Positions 33,288 through 43,842 are shown, numbered from the stretch's first letter. The stretch: 64,000 nucleotides of DNA from Bacteroidales bacterium (GCA_016931575.1 JAFGEO010000045.1:1-64000); one strand, 5' to 3'. Translations and numbers: made by a program. The notes: a model not told the origin generated them from the letters alone.

Positions 33288-33662
33288 ATGGAATCAATAC
33301 AAAATTTAAACCTGGAAGCTACCAAATCAGCACCTGCCGTAGCATTTAACATTGACGGTCACCTTAAACTTGAGGGAAAATTTATCCCGGATAATGCCAT
33401 CACAGTTTTCGAACCCCTTTTCGCCTGGATACAACACCTGGAAGCAGAAAAAGTCGTTTTCGATATCAATCTTGAATACCTGAACACCTCTTCGTCTATG
33501 CAGTTATTCTCCCTTCTGCGGAAACTGGAGGAAAATTGCCTGATCAAATCCATCGTGATCAACTGGTATTTTGAGAAAGATGACGAGGACCATTATGATA
33601 CAGGCCTGTTCTTCGAGGAGAAACTCTATCGTGCCAAATTCAATTACCTGTCAGTTGCCTGA
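33288..33662 (+). CDS. SiaC-like regulatory phosphoprotein (DUF1987)
   Basis: 124 residues, one DUF1987/SiaC domain. The conserved phosphosite segment is present as EYLNTSSSMQLF (Thr67, equivalent to Thr68 of Pseudomonas SiaC), with FDINLEYL before and INWYFEKDDED after. In Pseudomonas, SiaC is phosphorylated by SiaB, dephosphorylated by SiaA, and in the unphosphorylated form activates the diguanylate cyclase SiaD. None of these partners is in the window. Here the next genes encode hybrid kinases. Unusually for this phylum a good Shine-Dalgarno sequence (GGAGG, 33276-33280) stands 7 bases before the ATG. Confidence 0.9.
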   Translation: MESIQNLNLEATKSAPAVAFNIDGHLKLEGKFIPDNAITVFEPLFAWIQHLEAEKVVFDINLEYLNTSSSMQLFSLLRKLEENCLIKSIVINWYFEKDDEDHYDTGLFFEEKLYRAKFNYLSVA

Positions 33663-33831
33663 ACGGTTATAGGGAATAGCAGCAGGAAAAGTATCATCCT
33701 GTTCTTTATGAGTATACCCCTTTTCTTTCATGAAAAAGTTCTGTAAATTTAATATGCCTTCATATTTGCAGGGAATTAAAAATTATGAGAACCAGCCGAC
33801 CCTTCAATACTAATATTCCGCGAGGTAGTAT

Positions 33832-36800
33832 ATGAACAAGAATTCAGGTTTCACAAAGCAGGATCAATTTCTCACTGAGCTGGAATTGTACCAGCAACTG
33901 GTGAATACGGCCAATCTGATTTTTCTTGCACTCAACAAAGAAGGGAGAGTGGAACTCATTAATGACACTGGGTGCCTCCTCTTGGAATACGAGAGGGAGG
34001 AGCTCATCCATAAAAACTGGTTTGAAAATTTCCTCCCCGAAGAACCTGAACGGAAAAAGGCTCTGAAAGACTTCAATGAGCATTTTAACAGTGATGTAAG
34101 GCTTTCACATTCGAGTGAATACCTGATCATTACGAAATCCGGTAACAGAAGACTGATCAAATGGAACCACACTTTCATTAAAGACAAGAAGGGTGCCATC
34201 GCAGGCTGCATTAATTCCGGTGAAGATGTCACGATACAGCGGCGGTTGATCACTGAACTAAATGAAAGTGAACTAAAATACCGGAACCTGGTGGATGATT
34301 CACTGGCAGGCATTTTCCAGTCTTCTGTAAACGGTGAAGTCACCTATGCAAATACTACAATGGCCCAAATCCTGGAGCTGGGTAACCAGCAACAGGTTAT
34401 GTCCCTGAATGCCGCGGAGATCTATGCTGATAAAACCGACCGTGACAAGCTGATTGAAAAGCTCAAAGAGGCAAGGCTGATAAAAAACTTCGAAACAGTG
34501 ATCAGAACTGCGAAAGGAAGGCTCAGGAGCGTGATCATCAATGCCCGCCTCCATGAGGACACCTTAAGCGGTATGATGTATGACATCACGGAATATAAAG
34601 AAGCTTTGCTTAAACTCGATGAACGTGAAAATCAGATCAGGGAACTGTTCAGTAAAGCGGGTGACCCAATCTATTTGATTAATACGAAAGGGAGGCTCAT
34701 TGATGTGAATCCCGCCGCTAGTATTGAACTGGGATACACCAGAAAAGAACTGCTTGGTATGTCAATTTCGGATGTTGATCCTGAATTCATGACAAGAAGT
34801 TCTGTTACAGATTTTTGGCACAATCTCCCACTGGATGAGTCAATTACATTCGAAGCCCAACATACAAAAAAGAATGGGAAAATATTTCCTGTTGAAATAA
34901 AACTATCTTGTTTTGAGGCAGGTGGCGAAACGTACCTGTACGCATTGGCAAGGAACCTAACGATCAGAAAACGGGAAGAGCAGCTTATTAAAGATAATGA
35001 AGCAAAATACCACTCCCTCTTAGATAATCTGCCACAAAAGATCTTCTACAAAGACTTGAATCTAAACTTTATAGCTGTTAATCCAAGTTTTGCGAAATCC
35101 GCCGGGGCACTTCCTGAAGAAATGGTTGGCCATAATGATTTCGATTTCTTTACGCCTGAAGCTGCGGAAGCCCACCAGGAAGCAGACCGGAAAGTGCTCA
35201 GAAATAACAGGCCGATCGAGTATGAAGAAGCATACTTTGAGAAGGGGAGGAAAGTCACCAATCAGGTATTTAAAACACCTATCTACAATGATATGGGGGA
35301 TCCTCTGGGTCTCCTGGGCATTTTCTGGGATATTACGGACCGAAAATCTGCAGAGGAAGACCTTAAACGAAGTGAAGAACAATTCAGGCGTATTTTCAGA
35401 TCGATACACGAAGGCTATTTTTTAACCGACATGAACGGAACCCTCCGGAATGTAAATCCCTCAACCCTAAGGATCCTGAAGTACGATAGTAAGAGAAAAC
35501 TGCTTAATCACTCCATCGCCAGTAAGTTATTTAAAACCGCGTCCGACTTTAAATCCATGAAGTCCAGCCTCCTTGAAGAAAAGGAGCTAAATAACTATCG
35601 CCTTGAACTAGTGTGTTGTGATAATACAAATCTCATTGCTGTCTGCAGTATTCATCTTATCCTTGACGATGGTAAACCTGTTGGGATTGAGGGCACCTTC
35701 CGTGATGAGACTGAAAGGATCTGGGATGAAGAAGCAGTGAAATCATCCCTGGTGCTAAACCGGATCATGCAAAACCTCAGTGTTGAAGAAATGATCGAGC
35801 AGGGACTTGAAGAAGCAGTGCGTCTGACATCCAGCCATATAGGTTTTTTCCATTTTGTAAATGAGAAGGAAGGTACAATATCCCTGCAGACCTGGTCCAG
35901 GGAAACAAAACAGCATTGCACGGTTCCGGACAAGCTGGAGCACTATCCCATTGCCGCAGCAGGTATCTGGGTTGAGTGTATTACAGAAAAAGAAGCAGTA
36001 ATCCATAATGATTATGCCAGTGCAAAAAACAAAAAAGGTCTGCCGGACGGACACTTCCCGCTAATTCGGGAAATGGTGGTCCCAATCATGGAAAATGATG
36101 AGGTTGTTGCTATTATTGGCGTTGGGAATAAAATCACCGAATACACCGATTTTGATGTAAAACAACTTATCTTCTATGCGGAGAATGTGTGGAGCATTAT
36201 CCGCAGAAAACAAGCCGACAATGCGCTGAAAATTGCAAAAGATGAAGCTGTTAAGGCAAACCAGGCAAAAAGTACCTTCCTGGCTAATATGTCGCACGAA
36301 ATCCGGACTCCTTTGAATTCAGTGATAGGATTTGCCGATCTCCTCGAGGCTCATATAAAAGACCGTACGCAAAAGAATTACCTTCACTCTATCAAGTCCA
36401 GCGGGCGAACCCTGCTCCAACTGATCAATGATATACTTGATCTTTCCAGGATTGAGGCAGGGCGTATGCTTCTCCAGCCTGAACCCATTAACATCAGGAT
36501 GTTGCTGGAGGAGATACAGAATATCTTTCTGATTCAAACCCAACAAAAAAGTATAAGACTGGACTACTCCATCAGTGAAAATATGCCCTATCTGTTTGAG
36601 CTGGATGAAATCAGGTTAAGGCAGATCCTTCTAAATCTGGTAGGGAACGCGGTGAAATTTACAGAAGAGGGCCGTGTACAGATCCATGCATCCTATCAGG
36701 AGTCCTGCACTTTGAAGATCTCAGTACAAGATACCGGAATTGGTATTCCTACAGGCGTCCATGAGTCGATCTTTGATTCCTTTAAACAGCAGGATGAACA

Positions 36801-37698
36801 GGATATGAAAAAGTATGGTGGAACGGGGCTTGGTTTGGCCATTTCCAAAAAGCTCGCTGAACTGATGGGGGGACAGATCACCCTTGAGAGCCAGGTGGGT
36901 AAAGGAAGTACTTTTACACTGACGATTACGCAGGTAAAACCGAGTTCCCGGGATTTATCAAGGAAAGACCTCCCAAAACCACAAATTGATTTTGATCCGG
37001 CTACTATTCTGGTAGCGGATGATAACCAGTCGAACCGGAATCTGATCATCGGATATCTAAAAGATACAGCCCTCACCGTGATTGAGGCTGAAGATGGCGA
37101 GATGGCCATCCGTCAGGCACAAAAATACAAACCTGACCTCATCCTGATGGACATCAGAATGCCGCTTATGGATGGCATTGAAGCCACGTGCATTCTTCAG
37201 AGTGATAAGAACCTGCGACATATTCCAATTCTTGCACTAACCGCCTCCATATCTGCCACCAAGGAAATTGACGCAAAACGGTATTTCAAAAAGATCCTGG
37301 TAAAACCGATAGCACTCTATGAGCTGATCACTGAACTTTCTCATTATCTGAAGCATCAGAAGAAACTAAAAAAGAAACACTTTAACTCTAAAAAGCTCAC
37401 AAGTTTACCGGGACAATCCGATCCCAAAGCGCTTAAGGAATTATTGGAAAAACTGGAATCTCATCTGTACCTGAAATGGGAATCCGTGAGAAATGCATCA
37501 ACGATTGCAGAGTTTGAAAACTTTGGGAGTGAACTGATGGACCTTGCCCAACTATATGAATTCAGCTACCTGTTGAGCTATGCTGAGCGTCTGGTGTCCT
37601 TTGCCGGGGATTTTGACATTGAGCATCTGCAATTAGAAATGAAACAATTCCCAAAAATTATTGAGGAACTTAAAACCTCACTCGAGGATAAAACGTAA
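33832..37698 (+). CDS. Multi-PAS hybrid sensor histidine kinase with GAF and receiver domains
   Basis: 1288 residues, no signal peptide or membrane segment, so cytoplasmic. Five PAS-like repeats fill about residues 15-625 (each with the NxxxxxxxGY or NPAA core), then a GAF domain (about 645-800), HisKA with His822 in [12 protein letters not shown], HATPase ([26 protein letters not shown]), and a receiver with Asp1107 in LILMDIRMP. The last 90 residues are helical and resemble an HPt module but lack a histidine in the expected place. Next gene (20 bases on) is another receiver-kinase, so phosphotransfer between them is likely. The signal is unknown. Confidence 0.93.
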   Translation: MNKNSGFTKQDQFLTELELYQQLVNTANLIFLALNKEGRVELINDTGCLLLEYEREELIHKNWFENFLPEEPERKKALKDFNEHFNSDVRLSHSSEYLIITKSGNRRLIKWNHTFIKDKKGAIAGCINSGEDVTIQRRLITELNESELKYRNLVDDSLAGIFQSSVNGEVTYANTTMAQILELGNQQQVMSLNAAEIYADKTDRDKLIEKLKEARLIKNFETVIRTAKGRLRSVIINARLHEDTLSGMMYDITEYKEALLKLDERENQIRELFSKAGDPIYLINTKGRLIDVNPAASIELGYTRKELLGMSISDVDPEFMTRSSVTDFWHNLPLDESITFEAQHTKKNGKIFPVEIKLSCFEAGGETYLYALARNLTIRKREEQLIKDNEAKYHSLLDNLPQKIFYKDLNLNFIAVNPSFAKSAGALPEEMVGHNDFDFFTPEAAEAHQEADRKVLRNNRPIEYEEAYFEKGRKVTNQVFKTPIYNDMGDPLGLLGIFWDITDRKSAEEDLKRSEEQFRRIFRSIHEGYFLTDMNGTLRNVNPSTLRILKYDSKRKLLNHSIASKLFKTASDFKSMKSSLLEEKELNNYRLELVCCDNTNLIAVCSIHLILDDGKPVGIEGTFRDETERIWDEEAVKSSLVLNRIMQNLSVEEMIEQGLEEAVRLTSSHIGFFHFVNEKEGTISLQTWSRETKQHCTVPDKLEHYPIAAAGIWVECITEKEAVIHNDYASAKNKKGLPDGHFPLIREMVVPIMENDEVVAIIGVGNKITEYTDFDVKQLIFYAENVWSIIRRKQADNALKIAKDEAVKANQAKSTFLANMSHEIRTPLNSVIGFADLLEAHIKDRTQKNYLHSIKSSGRTLLQLINDILDLSRIEAGRMLLQPEPINIRMLLEEIQNIFLIQTQQKSIRLDYSISENMPYLFELDEIRLRQILLNLVGNAVKFTEEGRVQIHASYQESCTLKISVQDTGIGIPTGVHESIFDSFKQQDEQDMKKYGGTGLGLAISKKLAELMGGQITLESQVGKGSTFTLTITQVKPSSRDLSRKDLPKPQIDFDPATILVADDNQSNRNLIIGYLKDTALTVIEAEDGEMAIRQAQKYKPDLILMDIRMPLMDGIEATCILQSDKNLRHIPILALTASISATKEIDAKRYFKKILVKPIALYELITELSHYLKHQKKLKKKHFNSKKLTSLPGQSDPKALKELLEKLESHLYLKWESVRNASTIAEFENFGSELMDLAQLYEFSYLLSYAERLVSFAGDFDIEHLQLEMKQFPKIIEELKTSLEDKT

Positions 37699-37717
37699 CT
37701 TAACCAAAACAAGCCCT

Positions 37718-38845
37718 ATGGCACTTCAGCATATCCTGTTAGTTGATGATGTAGCAAAAAATATTCAGGTTGCAGCGAATATACTTAAGCAGACGGGTTG
37801 CACCATAAGTTTTGCGCAGTCGGGTGAACGGGCTCTTGAAATTCTGAGGAAGGGGCCTGTTGATTTGGTCCTACTGGATGTTATGATGCCTGGTTTAGAC
37901 GGATATGAAACCTGCATTCTAATTAAGAATGATCGCGCACTGTCAGACATTCCCGTAATTTTCCTGACGGCAAGGGACGACCCAAGAAGCATAAGCCAGG
38001 CTTTCGAATCGGGAGGGATAGACTACATAGCCAAGCCCTTCAATAGCGAAGAGTTACTGGCACGGGTAAATACCCAGCTAAAACTGGTACAAGCCCTGAA
38101 AGAAATCCGTGAACAAAAGGAGCACCTGGAAAAAACCAATTCGGTGAAGGACCAGCTCTTTTCGATTGTTGCACATGACCTCAGAAATCCTTTTAACGGG
38201 TTGATGGTCATGACGGAAATAATGAACTACAAGCTCGAGCAGATGAATACCACACAGATCAGGGAAATGATCAACCTGCTCTACGATGCATCGCGGGAGG
38301 GCTACCTCCTGCTCGATAACCTGCTTGAGTGGAGCCGTTCTCAACGTGAAGAGATAGAATTCAAACCTGTATCTGTCGATATTGAAGTCCTGATAAAAGG
38401 GAACCTGAACCTGATTTATCCTCTTGCCCGAACCAAAGGTGTGGAAATCGAGACCGATTTTGATGGATTACCAGGCATTGAAGCTGATTCCCATATGCTC
38501 GACATCGTCATCCGCAACCTCCTTTCCAATGCAATTAAGTTTGCCCCTCAGAAAGGAAAAATTGAGATCGTTGCCTATGTGAAGGACCTCTTCATAGAGT
38601 TCTCTGTCAGGGATAATGGCATGGGGGTACCTGAAAATATCAGGGAGACCTTATTCGACCCGGTCAGGAAATCGTCCACTCCGGGAACTGCTAATGAACG
38701 TGGCTCAGGTTTGGGACTAATTCTTTGCAAGGAATTTGTTGAGAGGCATAAGGGAAAACTATGGGTGGAAACCGAACCTGGGAAGGGCAGTACTTTTGGC
38801 TTCACCCTCCCCATTAACATTGAGAAGTTCCGCGCCTTCAGCTGA
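37718..38845 (+). CDS. Receiver-histidine kinase hybrid protein
   Basis: 375 residues from the ATG at 37718; the frame is open further upstream but into the previous gene. Order is receiver first (about 4-120, phospho-acceptor Asp54 in VLLDVMMPGLDG, Lys in YIAKPFN), a short coiled linker, then HisKA (SIVAHDLRNPFNGL) and HATPase (NLLSNAIKFAP, VRDNGMGVP, GSGLGLILC, GKGSTFGF). In this class the receiver usually controls the kinase and output goes to a separate regulator. It sits 20 bases after the multi-PAS kinase and probably shares its transcript. The 3' end overlaps the convergent chorismatase-like gene by 8 bases. Confidence 0.93.
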   Translation: MALQHILLVDDVAKNIQVAANILKQTGCTISFAQSGERALEILRKGPVDLVLLDVMMPGLDGYETCILIKNDRALSDIPVIFLTARDDPRSISQAFESGGIDYIAKPFNSEELLARVNTQLKLVQALKEIREQKEHLEKTNSVKDQLFSIVAHDLRNPFNGLMVMTEIMNYKLEQMNTTQIREMINLLYDASREGYLLLDNLLEWSRSQREEIEFKPVSVDIEVLIKGNLNLIYPLARTKGVEIETDFDGLPGIEADSHMLDIVIRNLLSNAIKFAPQKGKIEIVAYVKDLFIEFSVRDNGMGVPENIRETLFDPVRKSSTPGTANERGSGLGLILCKEFVERHKGKLWVETEPGKGSTFGFTLPINIEKFRAFS

Positions 38846-40076
38846 TCTCGACTACCCCTTCTATTTCAATCAGGAGGTTATCCCTGCAAACATCCGCAAG
38901 CAGGTAATGTAGCGGAATATCCTTATAAAAATCGTCACATAAACTTATGACCAGGGCAACATCCTTTCTGTTCTTAATGTACACCCGGATAAACTTGTAC
39001 CGGCTCGTCCCGGAATTCTTAATCCCAAGACTGCTTAGGTGTGTACGGTCTATGAGGTTGGAAATGTTTTCCATGCTAATCCGGGCTTGCATGGCAATAT
39101 CCTCATCACCGATGGTCTTTTCATTTTGAATAGAGGCAGTTCCCGAAATATAAACAGTCCCGAGACTAACCCTGCCCACAAATTTGGCACGTTCAAATTT
39201 TGGAGTGCTTTTCTTTTTATTATGTTCCAATGCATTGCCCACAAGAACCTCCTCTGAATAATCATAGGCATTAACCTGTATGGGATTTTCAATCGGCACG
39301 ATCTGCATCGGTTGATGTGGCTTGACCGCATAGATCTCCAGCAGGATGCCTCCTGCATTAATTCCTATTCCGGTACCAGCAGGGTAACCCTTATCAAAAC
39401 TACTCATTTCATAGTACCTCGAACGCACATCGTTCAGGACCTGGTAATTCTGCAAATGGTCTCCCTCAACCTCGTTGATAGTCAAAATGCCCTCAACATA
39501 ATTCCATTGCCTGGAAATATCAGAAAAAAACATACCCTCACGCTTCAGGATAGCATCCAGAAGCATAAAGGCTTCCTCAACCTGCTTCACAAAAGGATCA
39601 TACGGTTTTACCGGTGAAATGCCCCCAACATAAATTTCCTTACTGCTTGTTGAGGAAAGGACGGTATAATTCACGTCCCCTTCCCGGGAATAGGACAATC
39701 TAAGATCTGCGGATGGATTAGTCAGCAAAATAAGCTCAACGGTTATCTCATGCCCCCTGGCAGGTGGTTGAGCAATTATGCTTGTGGAACACTTTACCGG
39801 ATTTCCGGCTATACTGTCCTGAATGGTGCGATACCTTTCGAGGTAGACCTCATTATTCTCTGCGTTAATAAAGAATGATTGTTGCACAAGCTGACTTCCG
39901 GTCCACAGAATGTACTTTTCTATCTCTTGCACACAATTAGCCAGCTGTTCACTAAAAAGGTCTCCACGCTCTGGTACAATCAGTATTCTGTCGATCCTGT
40001 TTTCCATTCCTATACTTCCAGACACCTGCAACAAACGGTTGAAAACCATGGTGATCCCAGGTACTGGCCAAGCCAT
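38838..40076 (-). CDS. Chorismatase-like protein (FkbO/Hyg5 and RidA-related fold)
   Basis: 412 residues. The C-terminal two-thirds line up by eye with chorismatases of the FkbO/Hyg5 family: RQWNYVEGI, YPAGTGIGINAGGILLEI, IENPIQVNAYDY, FERAKFVG, GTVYISGTASIQNEKTIGDE (the RidA-like core) and the ending LLIEIEGVVEIS, which holds the Glu found in the active site. Known members cleave chorismate to pyruvate plus a dihydroxycyclohexadiene acid or hydroxybenzoate. The bacterial homologues outside actinomycetes have no assigned role. The start is uncertain: GTG/ATG options include 40076 and 40007 (MENRIDRILIV). It is transcribed alone, convergent with the kinase. Confidence 0.75.
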   Translation of the reverse strand: MAWPVPGITMVFNRLLQVSGSIGMENRIDRILIVPERGDLFSEQLANCVQEIEKYILWTGSQLVQQSFFINAENNEVYLERYRTIQDSIAGNPVKCSTSIIAQPPARGHEITVELILLTNPSADLRLSYSREGDVNYTVLSSTSSKEIYVGGISPVKPYDPFVKQVEEAFMLLDAILKREGMFFSDISRQWNYVEGILTINEVEGDHLQNYQVLNDVRSRYYEMSSFDKGYPAGTGIGINAGGILLEIYAVKPHQPMQIVPIENPIQVNAYDYSEEVLVGNALEHNKKKSTPKFERAKFVGRVSLGTVYISGTASIQNEKTIGDEDIAMQARISMENISNLIDRTHLSSLGIKNSGTSRYKFIRVYIKNRKDVALVISLCDDFYKDIPLHYLLADVCRDNLLIEIEGVVEIS

Positions 40077-40273
40077 TTAATGATTATTAAGCGCCAAATA
40101 TAAAAATAAACATGATCATTTCGGGCCATTAAACCATGACTTTTATCTGGTTTTTGGTTTCATCCATTGCCAAAAAGCAAAAAAGTCCGGGTTCCCGGTA
40201 AGCCAGGAATTATTTTCCTTAAACCTCAGATAACCAGATAGTAAACAGGCATGAGACAGAATAGCCCGGATTG

Positions 40274-40798
40274 CTATCCGGCATCCTGACCAAGTTCCAG
40301 CTCCAGAAAGTTAGACCTGATCTTATCTGCAGTTTGGAGCTTATCAGGATCCTTTTCTTCTGTGAGAAATGCATTAAGGGTATAACTCGAACCTTTAAGA
40401 ATTACTGCACCACTACCCTCCTGGCCAGACAAGATCTTCCTTACAGGAACACGCAGGCTCAGGGTCTCATGAGCTTTTAATGTGAGGCTGCAAAGCGATT
40501 TCCCATGAAGTTCGGAATGAAGCACTTCCTCTGAAACCGGGAAACGTGCAACAACCCCTCCGGATATAGACCTCACCTCCAGGACAATCAGTCCATCAGG
40601 TAATTTCACGGAGGCGGAAGATTTGTTATTCATAACAAGATTCACATAATCAGGGATCTCATTACTTTCTTCATCAGACTCATAGGCCAGATTCAGATCG
40701 AGAGACCTGGCCTTTTCGATGGTTTTCTCCTGTAGAAAACTACTGGCAGAAAAAAACACAACTCCGGCAATCAATAAAATTTTAATTTTCATAATCAT
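40274..40798 (-). CDS. Secreted protein of unknown function
   Basis: 174 residues with a signal peptide (KIKILLIAGVVFFSASSF). The mature part is beta-rich, like a small Ig-type domain (LVMNNKSSASVKLPDGLIVLEV ... LSLRVPVRKIL) and is acidic at both ends. No family is recognised and there are no catalytic motifs. It stands between the chorismatase-like gene and uxuA, separated from each by 90-200 bases, so it is probably not part of either unit. It could be periplasmic or exported to the surface. Confidence 0.65.
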   Translation of the reverse strand: MIMKIKILLIAGVVFFSASSFLQEKTIEKARSLDLNLAYESDEESNEIPDYVNLVMNNKSSASVKLPDGLIVLEVRSISGGVVARFPVSEEVLHSELHGKSLCSLTLKAHETLSLRVPVRKILSGQEGSGAVILKGSSYTLNAFLTEEKDPDKLQTADKIRSNFLELELGQDAG

Positions 40799-40886
40799 CA
40801 GGAATTAATACGACAAGCTTCTCTTTTGAGAACGTTCCCCGGAAGGAATTATTTTAACCCCTTTGATATTTTCTGACCAACTTACC

Positions 40887-42071
40887 CTATTCCTCCAAAC
40901 TGCTGCGAATCCCAATCTCCAGTCCACGCAACTCAGCAAGGTTTTTCATACGTCCATAAAGGGAATAACCGGGATAATTATCTTTCCCAAGATCTCCCAG
41001 CATCTGGTTCCCGTGGTCGGGCCTCATCGGAATTTGCCAATCCGGCCTGCCCTCCCTGATGCGTTTTTGTTCCTCTAAAACCAGGGCTTTCATTACCCTG
41101 AAAACATTCACATCGCCGTTGAAGAGGTAATCTTCATTGAAGTTAAGGTACTCATCCCGTTTTACATTCCGGATATGCGCAAAATTGATGCGATGCGCAA
41201 ATTTCTGCGCCATTTCATCCACCTGGTTAAAGTATCCGGCACCCAGTGACCCCGTGCAAAGTGTAATCCCGTTTACCGGTGTATCTACGGCACGGATAAT
41301 ATCATTTAAGTCCTCTTCCGTGCTGACTACCCTGGGCAATCCCATCAGTGACCAGGGCGGATCATCGGGATGAATAGCCAGCCGGATACCCGCTTCCTCC
41401 GCAACCGGAACAATTTCCCTCAGGAAATGCTGCAGGTGGTCCTTAAGCTTTGCCCGGTCTATGGTTTTATACTCAGACAACATCGCTTTCAGCTGATCGA
41501 GCGTGAAGGTCTCTCCCGAACCCGGCAAACCCAGCAGGACAGTATCCTGCAGATCTTTCTTCTGAGCATTGGAAAGGGTACTGAAGAACGCTGTTGCCTG
41601 ATCAACTGCCTCCCGGGGATAGGAATCCACGGCACCTTCCCTCTTCAGAATAAACAGGTCAAAAGCAATAAAGATTGCATACTCAAAACGGGTTACTTCA
41701 GAACCGTCACTAAATTTATAGATCAGATTGGTCCTCGACCAGTCCAGGACAGGCATGAAATTGTAACATACTGTCTTAATGCCAGCCATCCCAAGGTTCC
41801 TGAGTGTTTGCTTGTAATTCTCAATATGCTCAAAGTACTTCCCGGTGTGCTTTTTGATATCTTCATGCACAGGCACACTCTCAACCACAGACCAGGTCAG
41901 TCCCGATTCTTCAATCAGGGATTTTCTGGCGAGTATCTCATCACTCAACCACACATCCCCGACAGGGATATGATGAAGTGCAGTGACAATGCCTGTTGCA
42001 CCAGCTTGCTTTATCTCCCCAAAGCTGATCCTGTCCCCTGGACCAAACCAGCGCCATGTCTGTTCTAACAT
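40887..42071 (-). CDS. uxuA: Mannonate dehydratase
   Basis: 394 residues, full length. UxuA dehydrates D-mannonate to 2-keto-3-deoxy-D-gluconate with Fe2+/Mn2+, in hexuronate breakdown. TIM-barrel family pattern: LEQTWRWFGPGDRI, GATGIVTALHHIPVGDVW, CYNFMPVLDWSRT, LAIHPDDPPWSLMGLPRVVS, NGITLCTGSLGAGYFN, and the late MRPDHGNQMLGD (metal-binding Asp/His). It ends a three-gene unit eda-SDR-uxuA that covers fructuronate to pyruvate plus glyceraldehyde-3-phosphate, apart from KDG kinase and UxaC, which are not in the window. Confidence 0.96.
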   Translation of the reverse strand: MLEQTWRWFGPGDRISFGEIKQAGATGIVTALHHIPVGDVWLSDEILARKSLIEESGLTWSVVESVPVHEDIKKHTGKYFEHIENYKQTLRNLGMAGIKTVCYNFMPVLDWSRTNLIYKFSDGSEVTRFEYAIFIAFDLFILKREGAVDSYPREAVDQATAFFSTLSNAQKKDLQDTVLLGLPGSGETFTLDQLKAMLSEYKTIDRAKLKDHLQHFLREIVPVAEEAGIRLAIHPDDPPWSLMGLPRVVSTEEDLNDIIRAVDTPVNGITLCTGSLGAGYFNQVDEMAQKFAHRINFAHIRNVKRDEYLNFNEDYLFNGDVNVFRVMKALVLEEQKRIREGRPDWQIPMRPDHGNQMLGDLGKDNYPGYSLYGRMKNLAELRGLEIGIRSSLEE

Positions 42072-42088
42072 CGTTCCCCGAATTTGGA

Positions 42089-42919
42089 TTACACACCGCT
42101 AAATATGCTGAAGCCACCATCCACGGGAAGCACCACACCTGTAACAAAGCCTGCAGCATCGCTCACCAGATAGAGCACAGCCCCCACCAGTTCATGAGCC
42201 TCTCCGAATCGTCCCATCGGAGTTTTTGAGATTACCTTTTGTCCCCTTTCTGTAAACGACCCATCCGGATTAGTTAGCAGGGCCCGATTCTGATTTCCAA
42301 TGAAAAAGCCGGGAGCTATCGCATTTACCCTGATTTTTCCTTCAAACTTCATGGCCATTTCCATTGCCAGCCACATCGTAAAATTGCTCACTGCAGCTTT
42401 GGCAGCTGAATAACCAACCACCCTCGTGATGGCCTGCATGGCAGCCATAGAGGAAATATTTATGATATTCCCTCCGGTTTCCTGAATACTCATCTGCTTC
42501 CCAAAAACCATGGAAGGGAGGACCGTCCCCTTGAAATTCAGGTCGGAAACCTTATCCATATCGCTGATATCAAGATCAAAAATATTTTTCTCAGGGGGAA
42601 TGGTAGCGCCCGGCATATTTCCACCGGCAGCATTCAGCAGAATATCGATTCCTGAATATTTCTTAAGAATGTCATCACGTGAAGCTTCAAGGGAAGCCAT
42701 ATCTAAAACGTTTGACCCAATCCCAATAGCTTCGCCGCCCAAGCTGCAAACGAGGTTTGCAGCTTCTTCGGCCCTTTCCTTATTGATATCGGCAAAAACA
42801 ATTTTCACTCCTGCCTTTGCCAGACCTTCGCCAATGGCCCCGGCAAGCACTCCGCCACCACCGGTAAGCAGGGCAACTTTTCCCTCCAGGTTGAATAATT
42901 CTGATACGTATCCCATCAC
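42089..42919 (-). CDS. SDR oxidoreductase, probable D-mannonate oxidoreductase
   Basis: 276 residues, classical short-chain dehydrogenase. Cofactor loop LLTGGGGVLAGAIGEGL, NAAGGN, catalytic Ser in INISSMAAM, YSAAKAAV (Tyr-x3-Lys), and PGFFIGNQNRALL near the C terminus. In Bacteroidota a SDR of this type next to uxuA replaces the unrelated UxuB of E. coli and reduces fructuronate to mannonate with NAD(P)H; context supports that here but the sequence alone does not prove the substrate. It starts 110 bases after eda and ends 17 bases before uxuA. Likely repressed by the LacI regulator. Confidence 0.92.
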   Translation of the reverse strand: MMGYVSELFNLEGKVALLTGGGGVLAGAIGEGLAKAGVKIVFADINKERAEEAANLVCSLGGEAIGIGSNVLDMASLEASRDDILKKYSGIDILLNAAGGNMPGATIPPEKNIFDLDISDMDKVSDLNFKGTVLPSMVFGKQMSIQETGGNIINISSMAAMQAITRVVGYSAAKAAVSNFTMWLAMEMAMKFEGKIRVNAIAPGFFIGNQNRALLTNPDGSFTERGQKVISKTPMGRFGEAHELVGAVLYLVSDAAGFVTGVVLPVDGGFSIFSGV

Positions 42920-43029
42920 ACACTATATTATTTAATTCTAGTTCTTTTAAACAAGGATTTTCCCACTACACAGTAACAAATTACTATCAGGGTGGTTTAA
43001 AATAATTTGGACTGAGTTATGCCCTGGAC

Positions 43030-43728
43030 TTAATGATCAATCGCCTGGCTGTTCAGTTCCTTACGCACACGCGCAAGAAGCTTCACCGCTTCGGACACTC
43101 GATTCCGGATCGAAGTAAAATCGCCAGCCTTCAACTCAGCTTTAGGAAAGAGGTTTGATCCCATTCCTACGCACCATGCTCCGGCAGCAAACCATTTCGA
43201 GAGGTTTTCATAGCTGGGGTCAACCCCGCCTGAGGGCATGATACTGGACCAGGGCATGGGCCCCTTAATGTTTTTCAGGAAGGATGGCCCACCAACTTCT
43301 CCTGCAGGAAATATCTTGACAACTTCAGCTCCAAGTTCTTCGGCGAAGCTAATTTCAGTCGCACTTCCGCAACCGGGGCTCCAGGAAATTTTCCGGCGGT
43401 TACAAACCTTTGCAACCTCAGCATTAAGAATGGGTGACACCACAAAATTGGCCCCGGTCTGGATGTATTGGGCCGCAGATGCCGGATCGACAATAGAGCC
43501 CACTCCCAGGATCATTCCAGGAAGGTTTTCATTTGCGAACTTAAGCAATGAAGTAAAAATCTCGTGGGCGCCGTCGCCGCGGTTTGTGAACTCAAATACA
43601 CGCAATCCACCATCGTAAACCGCCTTAAGGACGTTCTTGCAAACTTCGGGATCGGGATGGTAAAAAACGGGTACAATTCCTGAATCCTTCATTGTCAGAG
43701 CAGTTTCAATTCTTGTATATTTTGCCAT
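43030..43728 (-). CDS. eda: KDPG/KHG aldolase
   Basis: 232 residues. Class I aldolase that splits 2-keto-3-deoxy-6-phosphogluconate into pyruvate and glyceraldehyde-3-phosphate. Visible: GIVPVFYHPDPEVC, FEFTNRGDGA (catalytic Glu), GVGSIVDPASA, FVVSPILNAEVA, SPGCGSATEI, and VKIFPAGEVGG with the Schiff-base lysine. It is first in the eda-SDR-uxuA unit. A -7 box (43794-43801) and a palindromic operator lie upstream, shared with the divergent LacI gene, so repression released by a uronate intermediate is likely. Confidence 0.95.
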   Translation of the reverse strand: MAKYTRIETALTMKDSGIVPVFYHPDPEVCKNVLKAVYDGGLRVFEFTNRGDGAHEIFTSLLKFANENLPGMILGVGSIVDPASAAQYIQTGANFVVSPILNAEVAKVCNRRKISWSPGCGSATEISFAEELGAEVVKIFPAGEVGGPSFLKNIKGPMPWSSIMPSGGVDPSYENLSKWFAAGAWCVGMGSNLFPKAELKAGDFTSIRNRVSEAVKLLARVRKELNSQAIDH

Positions 43729-43793
43729 GAATTACTGGGGTTAGTTACACCTTAAAGTAAGCTAAAACTTAGAAAATAGATTGTTCACAGGAA

Positions 43794-43801
43794 CAAAGAT
43801 A
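43794..43801 (-). promoter_or_regulatory. -7 promoter element for the eda-SDR-uxuA unit
   Basis: TATCTTTG on the minus strand, an exact TAnnTTTG match, 65 bases before the eda ATG. The operator lies 17-34 bases upstream of it, over the expected -33 region. Confidence 0.6.
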
Positions 43802-43817
43802 GATAATCCTGATAAGT

Positions 43818-43835
43818 TGCGCAATCGATTGCGCA
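43818..43835. promoter_or_regulatory. Palindromic LacI-family operator
   Basis: TGCGCAATCGATTGCGCA is a perfect 18-base palindrome with the central CG step typical of LacI-family sites. It lies between the two divergent -7 boxes (43794-43801 and 43843-43850), so one bound dimer could control both directions. Confidence 0.85.
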
Positions 43836-43842
43836 TTTTTTT

